From NCBI RefSeq assembly GCF_003432485.1, contig NZ_QVNQ01000003.1, positions 1-64,000 on the forward strand: a DNA stretch of 64,000 nt. Reading direction: 5' to 3'. Positions 49,144 through 57,686 of the stretch are shown here, one piece after another. Source of the DNA: Actinomadura spongiicola (lineage in GTDB: Bacteria > Actinomycetota > Actinomycetes > Streptosporangiales > Streptosporangiaceae). The notes below the pieces were generated by a model that saw only the letters and a list, made by a program, of their open reading frames with translations, was not told the origin of the DNA and made no database searches. Position numbers and translations under genes: made by a program. Every line of letters begins with the position of its first letter. The first letter of the stretch is position 1.

Positions 49144-49377
49144 ATGAGCGATGGAGTGACGCTCGCCCAGGAGGCGAGCAGCCGCGATCCCGCGGTCGGC
49201 CTGCGGGCCGTGCGGGCGCTGCGTGAACTGTCCGAACGGCTGGAGGCCCTCCAGGTCGCCAGCGCCCGCGAACAGGGCTGGTCCTGGCAGGAGATCGCGG
49301 TCTGCCTCGGCGTCAGCAGGCAGGCCGTCCACAAGAAGCACGGCGGCAAGCGCCGCATTCTCAAGAAGGAGGACTAG
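49144..49377 (+). CDS. Small HTH protein preceding a Clp N-domain gene
   Basis: A 77-residue protein. An N-terminal helix (GLRAVRALRELSERLEALQV) is followed by a classic HTH (GWSWQEIAVCLGVSRQAVHK) and a basic tail (KKHGGKRRILKKED). No ribosome site precedes ATG 49144, which is 4 nt after an operator dyad, so the message may be leaderless. The stop is 4 bp from the ClpN-like gene, whose GGAGG lies inside its last codons. This HTH-plus-ClpN pair is widespread in actinobacteria; the HTH likely autoregulates through the GTCAAC palindromes. Confidence 0.85.
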   Translation: MSDGVTLAQEASSRDPAVGLRAVRALRELSERLEALQVASAREQGWSWQEIAVCLGVSRQAVHKKHGGKRRILKKED

Positions 49378-49381
49378 CGCG

Positions 49382-49927
49382 ATGTTCGAGCGTTTCACCG
49401 ACGGCGCGCGAAGGATCGTCGTCGACGCCCAGGCGGAGGCGCGGGAGCTGTGGCACCACCACATCGGCACCGAGCATCTGCTGCTCTCCCTGCTGAACGA
49501 CGACGGCCCGATCTCCCGGACGGCCGCCGAGCACGGGTTGGACAGGGCGGCCGTCCGGGCCCGGCTCGCCCGCACGAGCGAGGACCCGCTCGACCCGGAG
49601 GCGCTCAGCACGCTCGGCATCGATCTGGACGCCGTCCGGGCGGCGACCGAGCGGACCTTCGGGCCGGGTGCCCTGGATCATGCCGCGGGCGGGCGCCGGG
49701 GCCCGAGGGGCCATCTGCCGTTCACCCCGTCCGCCAAGAAGGCCCTGGAGCTGAGCCTGCGGCACGCGATTCGGCTCAAGCAGAAGGAGATCCACGAAGG
49801 GCACATCCTGCTCGGCGTCCTGCACGACGACGCGTTCCTGTCGGTGCGGATCGCGACCGAGGCCGGTGTGGACGTCGGCGCGATCCGCGGCCATGTCGAC
49901 CGACTGCTGACCTCCAGGGCGGCCTGA
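49382..49927 (+). CDS. Clp N-terminal (double Clp_N repeat) domain protein without ATPase
   Basis: A 181-residue protein containing two Clp_N repeats: FERFTDGARRIVVDAQAEAR with HHIGTEHLLLSLLNDDGP, and FTPSAKKALELSLRHAIRLK with IHEGHILLGVLHDDAF. This is the substrate/adaptor-binding N-domain of ClpC/ClpA, but no AAA+ module follows. It may act as a decoy or adaptor that modulates ClpC-dependent proteolysis, or as a stress sensor for the neighbouring HTH protein. GGAGG 9 nt before ATG 49382 overlaps the HTH gene end. Confidence 0.88.
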   Translation: MFERFTDGARRIVVDAQAEARELWHHHIGTEHLLLSLLNDDGPISRTAAEHGLDRAAVRARLARTSEDPLDPEALSTLGIDLDAVRAATERTFGPGALDHAAGGRRGPRGHLPFTPSAKKALELSLRHAIRLKQKEIHEGHILLGVLHDDAFLSVRIATEAGVDVGAIRGHVDRLLTSRAA

Positions 49928-49953
49928 CCCACGGCGTGTGATTGTTTAGCACC

Positions 49954-51333
49954 ATGCCGGAAATTGTGGACATGCTTCGGACCCTGGTCTCCCCCGACCG
50001 AATCGTCACCGACCCGGACGTGATCTCCTCCTACGCGCACGACGAGGCGGCGTGGGCGCCCTACGGGACGGCCGCGGTCCTCGTCCGCGCCGGATCCACC
50101 GACGACGTGCGGAACGTCGTGGCGGCCTGCGCCGAGCGGGGCGTGCCGATCGTGCCGCGCGGCGCGGGCACCGGGGTGGTCGGCGGCGCGAACGCGCTCG
50201 ACGGGTGCGTGCTGCTGTCCCTGGAGGCGATGGACGACATCATCGAGATCAACACCGAGGAGCGGCTCGCCGTCGTCCAGCCGGGCGTCGTCAACGACAC
50301 GCTCCGGCTGGCCTGCGCCGAACGCGGCCTCTGGTATCCGCCCGACCCGTCCAGCGCGCCCTGGTCGACGATCGGCGGGAACGTCGCCACCAACGCGGGC
50401 GGGCTGTGCTGCGTGAAGTACGGGGTGACCCGCGACTACGTCCTGGCCGTCGAGGCCGTGGTGGGCCGCGGCGAGGTGGTGCGGCTCGGCCGCCGCACCG
50501 CCAAGGGCGTCGCCGGATACGACCTGTGCGGGCTCATGGTCGGCTCCGAGGGAACGCTCGGCGTGATCACCGAGGTGACGGTGCGGCTGCGCGGCGCCCG
50601 CTCCCCCGAGCGCACCGTCGTCGGGTACTTCGACACCCTCCGGGACGCGGGCGCGGCGGTCAGCGGGGTCACCGCCGCCGGGATAGTGCCGAGCGCGCTG
50701 GAACTGATGGACCGGCACGTCCTGGAGGCCGTCGACGCGTGGCGGAACATGGGCCTGTCGGCGGACGCGAACGTCCTGCTCCTCGGCCGCACCGACCTGC
50801 CGGGCGAGGCCGGGGAGGCGGAGGCCGACGCGATGGTGCGGCTGTTCGAGGAGGCGGGCGCGACGTGGGCGGCCCGGTCGTCCGACGAGGCCGAGGCGGA
50901 ATCGCTGTTCTCCGCCCGCAAGCTCAGCCACCCCGCGCTGGAACGCCTCGGCGACCTTCTGACGGAGGACGTGTGCGTCCCCCGCGGCCTCCTCCCGGAG
51001 ATGCTGACGCGTGTCGAGGCCGCCGCCGCGCGGCACGACGTCCACATCGCGAACGTCGCGCACGCGGGCGACGGGAACCTGCACCCCGTCATCATCACCC
51101 CGAAGGGCGACGACGACGCCCGGGGCCGGGCCGAACGCGCCTTCGACCAGATCATCGCGGACGCCATCGCGCTCGGCGGCACCGTCGCCGGTGAACACGG
51201 CATCGGGCTCATCAAACGCCGCGGCCTGCGCGACGAACTCGACCCGGCCGTCATGGCCATGCACCACGCGGTCAAGAACGCGCTTGACCCGGCGGGCATC
51301 TTCAACCCGGGAAAGGTCGTCGGCACGCCGTGA
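49954..51333 (+). CDS. FAD-binding oxidase, GlcD / D-lactate dehydrogenase type
   Basis: A 459-residue VAO-fold flavoprotein that oxidises 2-hydroxy acids. FAD domain: VPIVPRGAGTGVVGGANALD, AVVQPGVVNDTLRLAC, PWSTIGGNVATNAGGLCCVK and GSEGTLGVITEVTVRLRG. C-terminal FAD-oxidase domain: HIANVAHAGDGNLHPVII, GTVAGEHGIGLIKR and ALDPAGIFNPGKV. It matches glycolate oxidase subunit GlcD and D-lactate dehydrogenases. ATG 49954 is used, with no clear ribosome site. It lies directly upstream of the ECF41 sigma gene, whose promoter-like site falls between them. Confidence 0.92.
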   Translation: MPEIVDMLRTLVSPDRIVTDPDVISSYAHDEAAWAPYGTAAVLVRAGSTDDVRNVVAACAERGVPIVPRGAGTGVVGGANALDGCVLLSLEAMDDIIEINTEERLAVVQPGVVNDTLRLACAERGLWYPPDPSSAPWSTIGGNVATNAGGLCCVKYGVTRDYVLAVEAVVGRGEVVRLGRRTAKGVAGYDLCGLMVGSEGTLGVITEVTVRLRGARSPERTVVGYFDTLRDAGAAVSGVTAAGIVPSALELMDRHVLEAVDAWRNMGLSADANVLLLGRTDLPGEAGEAEADAMVRLFEEAGATWAARSSDEAEAESLFSARKLSHPALERLGDLLTEDVCVPRGLLPEMLTRVEAAAARHDVHIANVAHAGDGNLHPVIITPKGDDDARGRAERAFDQIIADAIALGGTVAGEHGIGLIKRRGLRDELDPAVMAMHHAVKNALDPAGIFNPGKVVGTP

Positions 51334-51355
51334 CGCCGCTTCGCGGGCGGACCGG

Positions 51356-51382
51356 CCTCACATTCCGGTGGGCTGCCTCGTC
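51356..51382 (+). promoter_or_regulatory. ECF41-type promoter candidate upstream of the sigma gene
   Basis: CCTCACA (51356-51362), 16 nt, then CGTC (51379-51382). This fits the ECF41 consensus as I recall it, TGTCACA-N16-CGTC, with 5 of 7 positions of the -35 box and the whole -10 box. It ends 38 bp before the sigma-factor ATG. Confidence 0.55.
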
Positions 51383-51420
51383 GAACCGGTGAGGACGGAC
51401 ACGACCAAGGGGGGACGAAC

Positions 51421-52362
51421 ATGAGCACCGGATCCGAGCCGGAGCCCGACGGGCCCGACCCGACCCTTGGCGCGATCATGAAGGAGCGGCGCCATCTGAT
51501 CAACCTCGGGTATCGGCTGCTCGGCTCCGTGGTGGACGCCGAGGACGTCGTCCAAGAGACGTACGCCCGCTGGTACGCCCTGTCCCGTGAGAAGCAGGAC
51601 GCGATCGAGTCACCGGCGGCGTGGCTGACGCGGGTAGCGGGCCGCATCTGCCTGGACCTGCTCGGGTCGGCACGGGCCAGGCGGGAGCGTTACGTGGGCG
51701 AGTGGGTTCCGGAGCCGCTCCCGGACCGCACCGACTGGATCACCGCGCGGCCGGGCGGCGCCGTCACCGACCCCGCCGACCGCGTCACGCTCGACGAGTC
51801 GATCGGCATGGCGTTCCTCGTCGTGCTGGAGTCGCTGACCCCGGCGCAGCGCGTCGCGTTCGTCCTGCACGACGTTTTCCGGTACCCGTTCGCCGAGGTC
51901 GCGGAGATCGTCGGCCGCAGCCCGGAGGCGTGCCGCCAGCTGGCCACGGCGGCGCGCCACCGCGTCCGCGTGTCGCGGGCGCGGGCGACGACCCCGCCGG
52001 ATCGGCGGGCCGGGCTCGTCCGGGACTTCAAACGGGCGTGGGAGGCCGGCGACATCGCCGCCCTCGTCGGCCTCCTCGACCCGGACGCCACCACCGTCGC
52101 CGACGGCGGCGGCCTGGTCAGCGCCGCGCTCCATCCCATCGAGGGCGCCGAACCGGTCGCGCGCCTCTTCGCCGACCTCGTCACCCGCATGCCGCCCGGC
52201 TTCACGATCCTGGAACACACCGTCAACGGCCAGCCCGGGCTGACCGCCCGGCTGGACGGCGCCACCCTGGTGGTTCTGGCGTTCGACGTCGCGGACGACC
52301 GCATCACCAACATCTGGGCGGTGCGCAACCCCGAGAAGCTCCGCCCCTGGACGGCGGTGTGA
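51421..52362 (+). CDS. ECF41-family RNA polymerase sigma factor with SnoaL-like C-terminal domain
   Basis: A 313-residue SigJ/ECF41-type sigma factor. Region 2: HLINLGYRLLGSVVDAEDVV, QETYARWYAL, WLTRVAGRICLDLL. The family linker motif is WVPEPLP. Region 4: SLTPAQRVAFVLHDVFRYPF and VAEIVGRSPEACRQLATAAR. The C-terminal NTF2/SnoaL-like domain carries DGGG and NPEKLRPW, equivalent to the DGGGR and NPDKL motifs of ECF41, where this domain replaces an anti-sigma factor. GGGGGG precedes ATG 51421. A matching promoter lies upstream, so it probably activates itself. The usual ECF41 targets are redox enzymes. Confidence 0.92.
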   Translation: MSTGSEPEPDGPDPTLGAIMKERRHLINLGYRLLGSVVDAEDVVQETYARWYALSREKQDAIESPAAWLTRVAGRICLDLLGSARARRERYVGEWVPEPLPDRTDWITARPGGAVTDPADRVTLDESIGMAFLVVLESLTPAQRVAFVLHDVFRYPFAEVAEIVGRSPEACRQLATAARHRVRVSRARATTPPDRRAGLVRDFKRAWEAGDIAALVGLLDPDATTVADGGGLVSAALHPIEGAEPVARLFADLVTRMPPGFTILEHTVNGQPGLTARLDGATLVVLAFDVADDRITNIWAVRNPEKLRPWTAV

Positions 52363-52371
52363 CCAGCGCGG

Positions 52372-53172
52372 TCACTCGGCGAGGGTGACGGCGAATCGGC
52401 GTAGGGTCAGCGCCGGGTTCACCTTCCGGACGGCCGCCACCCGCTCGGGCGACACCTCCGCCGCCGCGACTCCCGCGCCCTCCCCGAGCCCGGCCGTCAC
52501 CACCCCCATCGGGTCCACGATCATGCTGTTGCCCGCGCCGGTCGGGGCGCACTGCCCGGCGGCCGCCACGTAGACGGTGTTCTCGATCGCGCGGGCCCGG
52601 ACGAGCGTCCGCCAGTGATCCTCCTTCAACGGGCCCGGCACCCAGTCGGCGGGCAGCGCGAGCACGTCGGCGCCCGCGTCCACGATCCGCCGCGTCACCT
52701 CGGGGAACCGGACGTCATAGCAGGTCTGCATGCCGAACGTGACATCGTCGACCGTGAACGTCTCGGGGTCGGTGATGTCACCGGGTCGGACCAGCGCCGA
52801 CTCCTTGTAGCCGAACGCGTCATAGAGGTGGATCTTGCGGTATTCGGCGACGATGTTCCCGCCGGGGCCGAACGCGAGGAGCGTGTTGGAGATGCGGCCC
52901 GGGTCGTCCAGCCGCTCGTTCACACCCGCGACGACATAAATACCGTGCCGAGTCGCCAGGTTGCCGAGGCCGGTGACGAACGGGCCGTCGAGGGACTCCG
53001 CCGAGTCGAGGAACCGCTCGTCCAGTTTCGGCGCGGTGAACATGGCGAACTCGGGGAACACGACGACGGCCGCGCCGCGCCCGACCGCCTCATCCGTCAG
53101 CTTGCCGATCGTCGCGAGGTTCTCGTCCTTGTCGACGCCCGGCGCGAACTGCGCCACCGCGACCTGCACCAT
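52372..53172 (-). CDS. Carbon-nitrogen hydrolase (nitrilase superfamily amidase)
   Basis: A 266-residue amidase with the Glu-Lys-Cys triad in VVVFPEFAMF, YRKIHLYD and MQTCYDVRFPE. PADWVPGP and the C-terminal IVDPMGVVTA are typical of omega-amidase/NIT-type members, which hydrolyse amides such as alpha-ketoglutaramate or deaminated glutathione. GGGGAG precedes ATG 53172. It follows the Ski2-like helicase gene after 21 bp, so the two are likely co-transcribed. Confidence 0.92.
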   Translation of the reverse strand: MVQVAVAQFAPGVDKDENLATIGKLTDEAVGRGAAVVVFPEFAMFTAPKLDERFLDSAESLDGPFVTGLGNLATRHGIYVVAGVNERLDDPGRISNTLLAFGPGGNIVAEYRKIHLYDAFGYKESALVRPGDITDPETFTVDDVTFGMQTCYDVRFPEVTRRIVDAGADVLALPADWVPGPLKEDHWRTLVRARAIENTVYVAAAGQCAPTGAGNSMIVDPMGVVTAGLGEGAGVAAAEVSPERVAAVRKVNPALTLRRFAVTLAE

Positions 53173-53193
53173 GCCGCTCCCCTTTCCGTGTGT

Positions 53194-55701
53194 TCACAAC
53201 CGGTCCACGCCGGTGACGCGGACGACCGCCTCGCCCGCCTGATCGGAACCCGCCAGGTCGACCTCGGCGCTGATGCCCCAGTCGTGGTGGCCCGCCGGGT
53301 CGTCGAAGACCTGCCGGACGCGCCACAGCGCGTCCTCGGGGACCTCCTCGATCTGGAGCAGCTTGGGGCCCCGCGCGTCGGCGCCGGTGAGCAGCTCGTC
53401 GTGCTCGGCGAAATAGGCGTCCATCGCGTCCGCCCAGGCGTCCACGCCGAAGTCGGGGTCGAGCGCGCCGAGTTCCTGGTATCGCTCCAGCGCCGCCAGC
53501 TCCACCCGCCGGAACATCGCGTTGCGGACCAGGACCCGGAACGCGCGGGCGTTCGCCGTCACCTTCGTGACCCGCTCCTCGATCGGCTGGTCCAGATTCT
53601 CCTCGGTGGGGTTGGCGAGCTGCTCCCACTCGTCCAGCAGGCTGGAGTCGACCTGCCGCACCAGCTCCCCCAGCCATTCGATCAGGTCGATCAGATCATC
53701 GGTCTTGATGGACTCCGGGACGGTCTGCTGGAGCGCCTTGTACGCCCCCGACAGGTACCGCAGGACGAGCCCCTCGCCCCTGGCCAGTTCGTAGAACGCG
53801 ATGTACTCGGTGAACGTCATCGCCCGCTCGTACATGTCGCGCACGACCGACTTGGGACGCAGCGGATGGTCACCGACCCACGGATGCCCGGCCCGGTAGA
53901 TCTCGTACGCGGCGTCGAGCTCGTCCTCCAGCGGCTTCGGATGCTCGACGTCCTGGAGCAGCTCCATCCGCTCCTCGTACTCGATGCCCTCCGCCTTCAT
54001 CTCCTGGACGGCCTCGCCCCGCGCCTTGTTGACCTGCGCCGCGATGATCTGCCGTGGATCCTCCAGCGTCGCCTCGATGATCGACAGGACGTCCAGCGCG
54101 TACGACGGCGACGACGGGTCCAGGATGTCGAACGCGGCCAGCGCGAACGTCGACAGGGCCTGGTTGAGCGCGAAGTCCTCCTGGAGGTCGACGGTGATGC
54201 GCGCGTACCGCCCCATGTCGTCCGGTTCCGGCAGCACTTCCACGACACCGCCCGCCAGCAGCGACCGGTAGATCGCGATGGCCCGCGAGATGTGCCGCCG
54301 TCGCGCCGCCGGTTCCTCGTGGTTGTCGGTGAGAAGCCGTTTCATCGCCTGGAACGCGTTCCCCGGCCGGGCGATCACCGACAGCAGCATCGCGTGACTG
54401 ACCTGGAACCGGGACCTGAGCATCTCCGGCTCGGCGTCCTGAAGCTTGGCGAAGACGTCCTCGTCCCAGCCGACGAACCCCTCGGGCGGCTTCTTGCGCT
54501 GCACCTTCCGCCGCTTCTTCGGATCGTCGCCCGCCTTCGCCAGGGCCTTCTCGTTCTCCACCACGTGCTCGGGCGCCTGCGCCACGACGAACCCGACGGT
54601 GTCGAACCCGGCCCGCCCGGCCCGCCCGGCGATCTGATGGAACTCCCTTGCGCGGAGCCGCCGCACCCGGTGCCCGTCGTACTTGCTCAGCGCCGTGAAC
54701 ACGACCGTCCGGATGGGCACGTTGACGCCGACGCCGAGCGTGTCCGTCCCGCAGATCACCTTCAGCAGCCCGGCCTGCGCGAGCCGCTCCACCAGCCGCC
54801 GGTACTTGGGAAGCATCCCCGCGTGGTGCACGCCGATCCCGTGCCGGACGAACCGCGACAGGTTCCGCCCGAACTTCGTCGTGAACCGGAAGTTGCCGAT
54901 CAGCTCCGCGATACGGGCCTTCTCCGTCTTCGTGCACACGTTGATGCTCATCAACGACTGGGCGCGCTCGATCGCCGCCGCCTGCGTGAAGTGGACGAGG
55001 TAGATCGGGGCCTTCTGCTCGCCGAGAAGCTCCTCGATGGTCTCGTGCAGCGGCGTGACCCGGTAGTCGTAGATCAACGGGACGGGCCGTTCCGCCGACG
55101 TGACCAGGGCGGTCTGGCGTCCCGTCCGGCGGGTCAGGTCCTTCTGGAAGAACGTGACGTCCCCGAGGGTCGCCGACATCAGCAGGAACTGCGTCTGCGG
55201 CAGCTCCAGCAGCGGGATCTGCCAGGCCCATCCCCGTTCGGGTTCGGCGTAGAAGTGGAACTCGTCCATGACGACGACGCCGATGTCGGCGTCGGCGCCG
55301 TCCCGCAGAGCGATGTTGGCGAGGACCTCGGCGGTACAGCAGATGATCGGCGCGTCGGCGTTCACGCTGGCGTCGCCGGTCATCATGCCGACGTTGTCGC
55401 GTCCGAACATCTCGCACAGGTCGAAGAACTTCTCCGACACCAGCGCCTTGATCGGCGCCGTGTAGAACCCGACCTGGTCACGTCCCATCGCGGCGAACAG
55501 CGCCCCCGCCGCGACCAGGCTCTTCCCCGACCCGGTCGGCGTCGAAAGGATCACGTTGGCGCCGGACACGACCTCGATGAGCGCCTCCTCCTGCGCGGGA
55601 TACAGCGTGATCCCGCGCCCCGACACCCACCGCTCGAACGCCTCGAACAGCGAATCGGGGTCGGTGTCGTTCCCGGACGGAAGCTCATCGATAAGGCTCA
55701 C
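53194..55701 (-). CDS. Ski2-like DEAD/DEAH-box helicase with C-terminal DUF3516
   Basis: About 835 residues from GTG 55701. Superfamily-2 motifs: Walker A STPTGSGKS, VVVMDEFHFYAEPERG (DEFH box), LLMSATLGD, CGTDTLGVGVNVP and FHQIAGRAGRAGFDT. The second half is the DUF3516-type extension seen in actinobacterial helicases related to Mtr4/Ski2 (NQALSTFALAAFDILDPSSP, DDLIDLIEWLGELVRQVDSS). It probably remodels RNA in decay or ribosome-linked processing. The frame extends to 55752, but that start would overlap the tiny peptide gene. The nitrilase gene follows on the same strand. Confidence 0.9.
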   Translation of the reverse strand: MSLIDELPSGNDTDPDSLFEAFERWVSGRGITLYPAQEEALIEVVSGANVILSTPTGSGKSLVAAGALFAAMGRDQVGFYTAPIKALVSEKFFDLCEMFGRDNVGMMTGDASVNADAPIICCTAEVLANIALRDGADADIGVVVMDEFHFYAEPERGWAWQIPLLELPQTQFLLMSATLGDVTFFQKDLTRRTGRQTALVTSAERPVPLIYDYRVTPLHETIEELLGEQKAPIYLVHFTQAAAIERAQSLMSINVCTKTEKARIAELIGNFRFTTKFGRNLSRFVRHGIGVHHAGMLPKYRRLVERLAQAGLLKVICGTDTLGVGVNVPIRTVVFTALSKYDGHRVRRLRAREFHQIAGRAGRAGFDTVGFVVAQAPEHVVENEKALAKAGDDPKKRRKVQRKKPPEGFVGWDEDVFAKLQDAEPEMLRSRFQVSHAMLLSVIARPGNAFQAMKRLLTDNHEEPAARRRHISRAIAIYRSLLAGGVVEVLPEPDDMGRYARITVDLQEDFALNQALSTFALAAFDILDPSSPSYALDVLSIIEATLEDPRQIIAAQVNKARGEAVQEMKAEGIEYEERMELLQDVEHPKPLEDELDAAYEIYRAGHPWVGDHPLRPKSVVRDMYERAMTFTEYIAFYELARGEGLVLRYLSGAYKALQQTVPESIKTDDLIDLIEWLGELVRQVDSSLLDEWEQLANPTEENLDQPIEERVTKVTANARAFRVLVRNAMFRRVELAALERYQELGALDPDFGVDAWADAMDAYFAEHDELLTGADARGPKLLQIEEVPEDALWRVRQVFDDPAGHHDWGISAEVDLAGSDQAGEAVVRVTGVDRL

Positions 55702-55736
55702 CCCTCCATCCTGCCCCCGATCACCCACTGCCCGCG

Positions 55737-55844
55737 TCACCGCCTCCGCCACCCCGTGACGATCGCCGCCGCGATCCCGATCCCCGCCGCCACCACATTG
55801 AGCACCCCACCGATCACCGGCGCCAGCTCCGCGACCGTCTGCAT
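55737..55844 (-). CDS. 35-aa hydrophobic peptide, putative
   Basis: A short frame from ATG 55844, with GGAG about 8 nt upstream, to a stop at 55737. It starts MQTVAELAPVIGGVL, forms one continuous Ala/Ile/Val/Gly helix (NVVAAGIGIAAAIVTG) and ends WRRR, a plausible single-pass membrane peptide. It lies 35 bp before the helicase GTG on the same strand. Length, a good ribosome site and the helix-plus-basic-end layout support it. No homolog is known to me, and coding status is uncertain. Confidence 0.45.
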   Translation of the reverse strand: MQTVAELAPVIGGVLNVVAAGIGIAAAIVTGWRRR

Positions 55845-56003
55845 GACCCTCACTCCGTTCCGTCTCAGACGAACGAGATCAGGTTCTACGGGCACCGTGG
55901 GAGCTGCGTGTGCGCTGCCGTGCCGCGTCGAGCGCGCCCCTCGTGTCACACCTTTGACCTGCGTGGTTCTGCGGGAAGAACGCACACCGGCGCACACCAG
56001 ACG

Positions 56004-56600
56004 TCACGCGATGGCGTGCCCGTGGTCGCCCGCGAGCGACACGAGATCGGGCTCCCCGAACTGCTCGCGCATCGCGGTGAACGCCGCGACTTTGCCTCCC
56101 CCGAACCGCCGCACATGGACGGCATAGGAGTCGGCGGCGACGAACGTGGGCGGATCGGTCTTGCTGTGAAACTTGTCGGCGTACATGACGAGCCGCTCCT
56201 CGCCGGTTTCGGCCACATAGTCGCCAGCAGGCAACGGAAGCCGCTGCCGCTCGATGTCGTCCCGGGTCAGGCCCACGCCGGTGTGGCGGGAACAGAACCT
56301 GCAGATCTCTTCGGGGAAGCCCTCCGCCCGAAGAATCTCGTGCCCCAGAACCCCATGCCGGATGTAGCTCTTCTGGTCGAGTTCCCCGGTGACGTCGTAC
56401 AGCCGGTAGACGCCGATGTCGTGCAGCAAACACCCGGCCCGGACGAGATCCTTGTCCACGTCGAGCCCGGCCCCGTCCATGATCTGCTCGGCGATCTCAC
56501 AAACGATCACACAATGCGTCCAAACAAGCTCGAACGCCCCAGGACTCGGCGCATACCTCTCATGCAACGCCCGGATCTCATCGTCCCCTGGAACCCACAC
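56004..56600 (-). CDS. HD-domain phosphohydrolase
   Basis: A 198-residue HD-superfamily protein from GTG 56600. The metal ligands are the H of WTHCVIVCEIAEQIM, LLHDIG (the HD pair) and later YADKFHSKTDPP with its aspartate. HD proteins cleave phosphate esters of nucleotides. It starts 9 bp after the stop of the wHTH-repeat frame of the Hsp90-like gene and is therefore probably in its operon. The closest general type is the uncharacterised HDIG proteins of 180-200 residues. Confidence 0.88.
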   Translation of the reverse strand: MWVPGDDEIRALHERYAPSPGAFELVWTHCVIVCEIAEQIMDGAGLDVDKDLVRAGCLLHDIGVYRLYDVTGELDQKSYIRHGVLGHEILRAEGFPEEICRFCSRHTGVGLTRDDIERQRLPLPAGDYVAETGEERLVMYADKFHSKTDPPTFVAADSYAVHVRRFGGGKVAAFTAMREQFGEPDLVSLAGDHGHAIA

Positions 56601-56609
56601 CCGGCAAGC

Positions 56610-57686
56610 CTACGGCGCAGACATCCACGGCACTCTCCGCAGTGCCGCCGCGATGCTTTCGTCCACGTCCGGAACCTCCAACCCCAACCATCGCAACCGC
56701 TCGGCCACCTGCCGCAACCCCATCCTCAGCTTCCCTGTCACCCAGAGCAGATGGAACAGCGGTACAGGTTCGTCCACGTCAAGCCACACATCCGGGCCGT
56801 TCCGGCGGTGACGCATCAGCACAAGATCCATCGGATTCGCCGCGTCGTCGATATCGCCAGGCGGCAGAGTCATCCCGCACTCGGCCAACCACTCGGCAGC
56901 CGCTCGCGGGCTTATCCCCAGTTCAACGGATGCCCTGATCAGGTGGAACCTGGGGACGGGACGGTCCGGTCGGAGCCGCCTTCCCCGTGGAAAGAAGTCC
57001 TTGGAAAGCAACCGAAGCCTCGGTTTGTCGATCTCCTTTGGAAACGGTCCGTCCTGAACCTTCAAACCGTATGCGCTGAGGCGCGCTGCCCCATGGGCGG
57101 GCTCGACTCCCGCATGGCTACTCGCGGTAAGCAATTCTGGCAGCGTAATACTTGCTCTATAAGAGAACCAGGGTGGAAGGCCATCACCGTCTTGACTGAG
57201 CAGCTTCATATCCACGGCGAGAACACGATCGGGCAATTGCTCGGGAACCGTGATGCCGTATGCCGCCAGCCGGGCGGCGACTTGCTGCACAGGCAGGCCC
57301 AAGGCGAGTGACGCGCGAACAAGATGAGCAGGAGAAGGAGGAAGACCAGGGTCGAATTCGTCTTTTTCGAAGTAGTCGAGCTTCCAGTCGAAAAACTGAT
57401 AGTCGTCTTCCGACGGCTGTGCGGGCAACGCGAGTGTTTCGACTCGAAAGCCGAACTCCCGCAACCTTTCACAGACATCACCAGTCGATATTCCCAACTC
57501 CCGGGCCGCTCTGACCACGTGACTGCTCGGCAGTGACAGCGGCCTGCTGTTGATCGGTTCATCTGCTTCCGCGTTCCAACACAGCAGACGCAGGTCTTGG
57601 GACGAAAGTGGTCCCGTCGGCAGGTCACGGGAAAAAAAGCCTGTGACCGTAATCCTCAAGCCGCGCCGCCAACTCTCGCATCCCAT
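56610..57686 (-). CDS. Tandem wHTH repeats: displaced C-terminal part of the Hsp90-like protein
   Basis: A 358-codon open frame that overlaps the end of the Hsp90-like gene by 62 nt. From about codon 20 it is a series of about 60-residue repeats with the pattern H-(L/V)-(V/L/I)-R-A-x-x-x-L-G...A-x-R-L-x-x-(Y/F)-G: SSHVVRAARELGISTGDVCE, AHLVRASLALGLPVQQVAAR, PELLTASSHAGVEPAHGAAR, FHLIRASVELGISPRAAAEW, LFHLLWVTGKLRMGLRQVAE. The first repeat begins in the upstream frame and finishes here, so both frames were one gene. No ribosome site precedes ATG 57686, and its first 19 codons are antisense-like noise; independent translation is unlikely. The HD gene follows after 9 bp. Confidence 0.75.
   Translation of the reverse strand: MGCESWRRGLRITVTGFFSRDLPTGPLSSQDLRLLCWNAEADEPINSRPLSLPSSHVVRAARELGISTGDVCERLREFGFRVETLALPAQPSEDDYQFFDWKLDYFEKDEFDPGLPPSPAHLVRASLALGLPVQQVAARLAAYGITVPEQLPDRVLAVDMKLLSQDGDGLPPWFSYRASITLPELLTASSHAGVEPAHGAARLSAYGLKVQDGPFPKEIDKPRLRLLSKDFFPRGRRLRPDRPVPRFHLIRASVELGISPRAAAEWLAECGMTLPPGDIDDAANPMDLVLMRHRRNGPDVWLDVDEPVPLFHLLWVTGKLRMGLRQVAERLRWLGLEVPDVDESIAAALRRVPWMSAP

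Noticed and set aside
57627-57686. ATG 57686 as an independent gene start for the wHTH-repeat frame
   Set aside because: No ribosome site, and the first codons overlap the upstream gene with no repeat similarity. The repeat itself spans the frame break, so one original gene is the better explanation.
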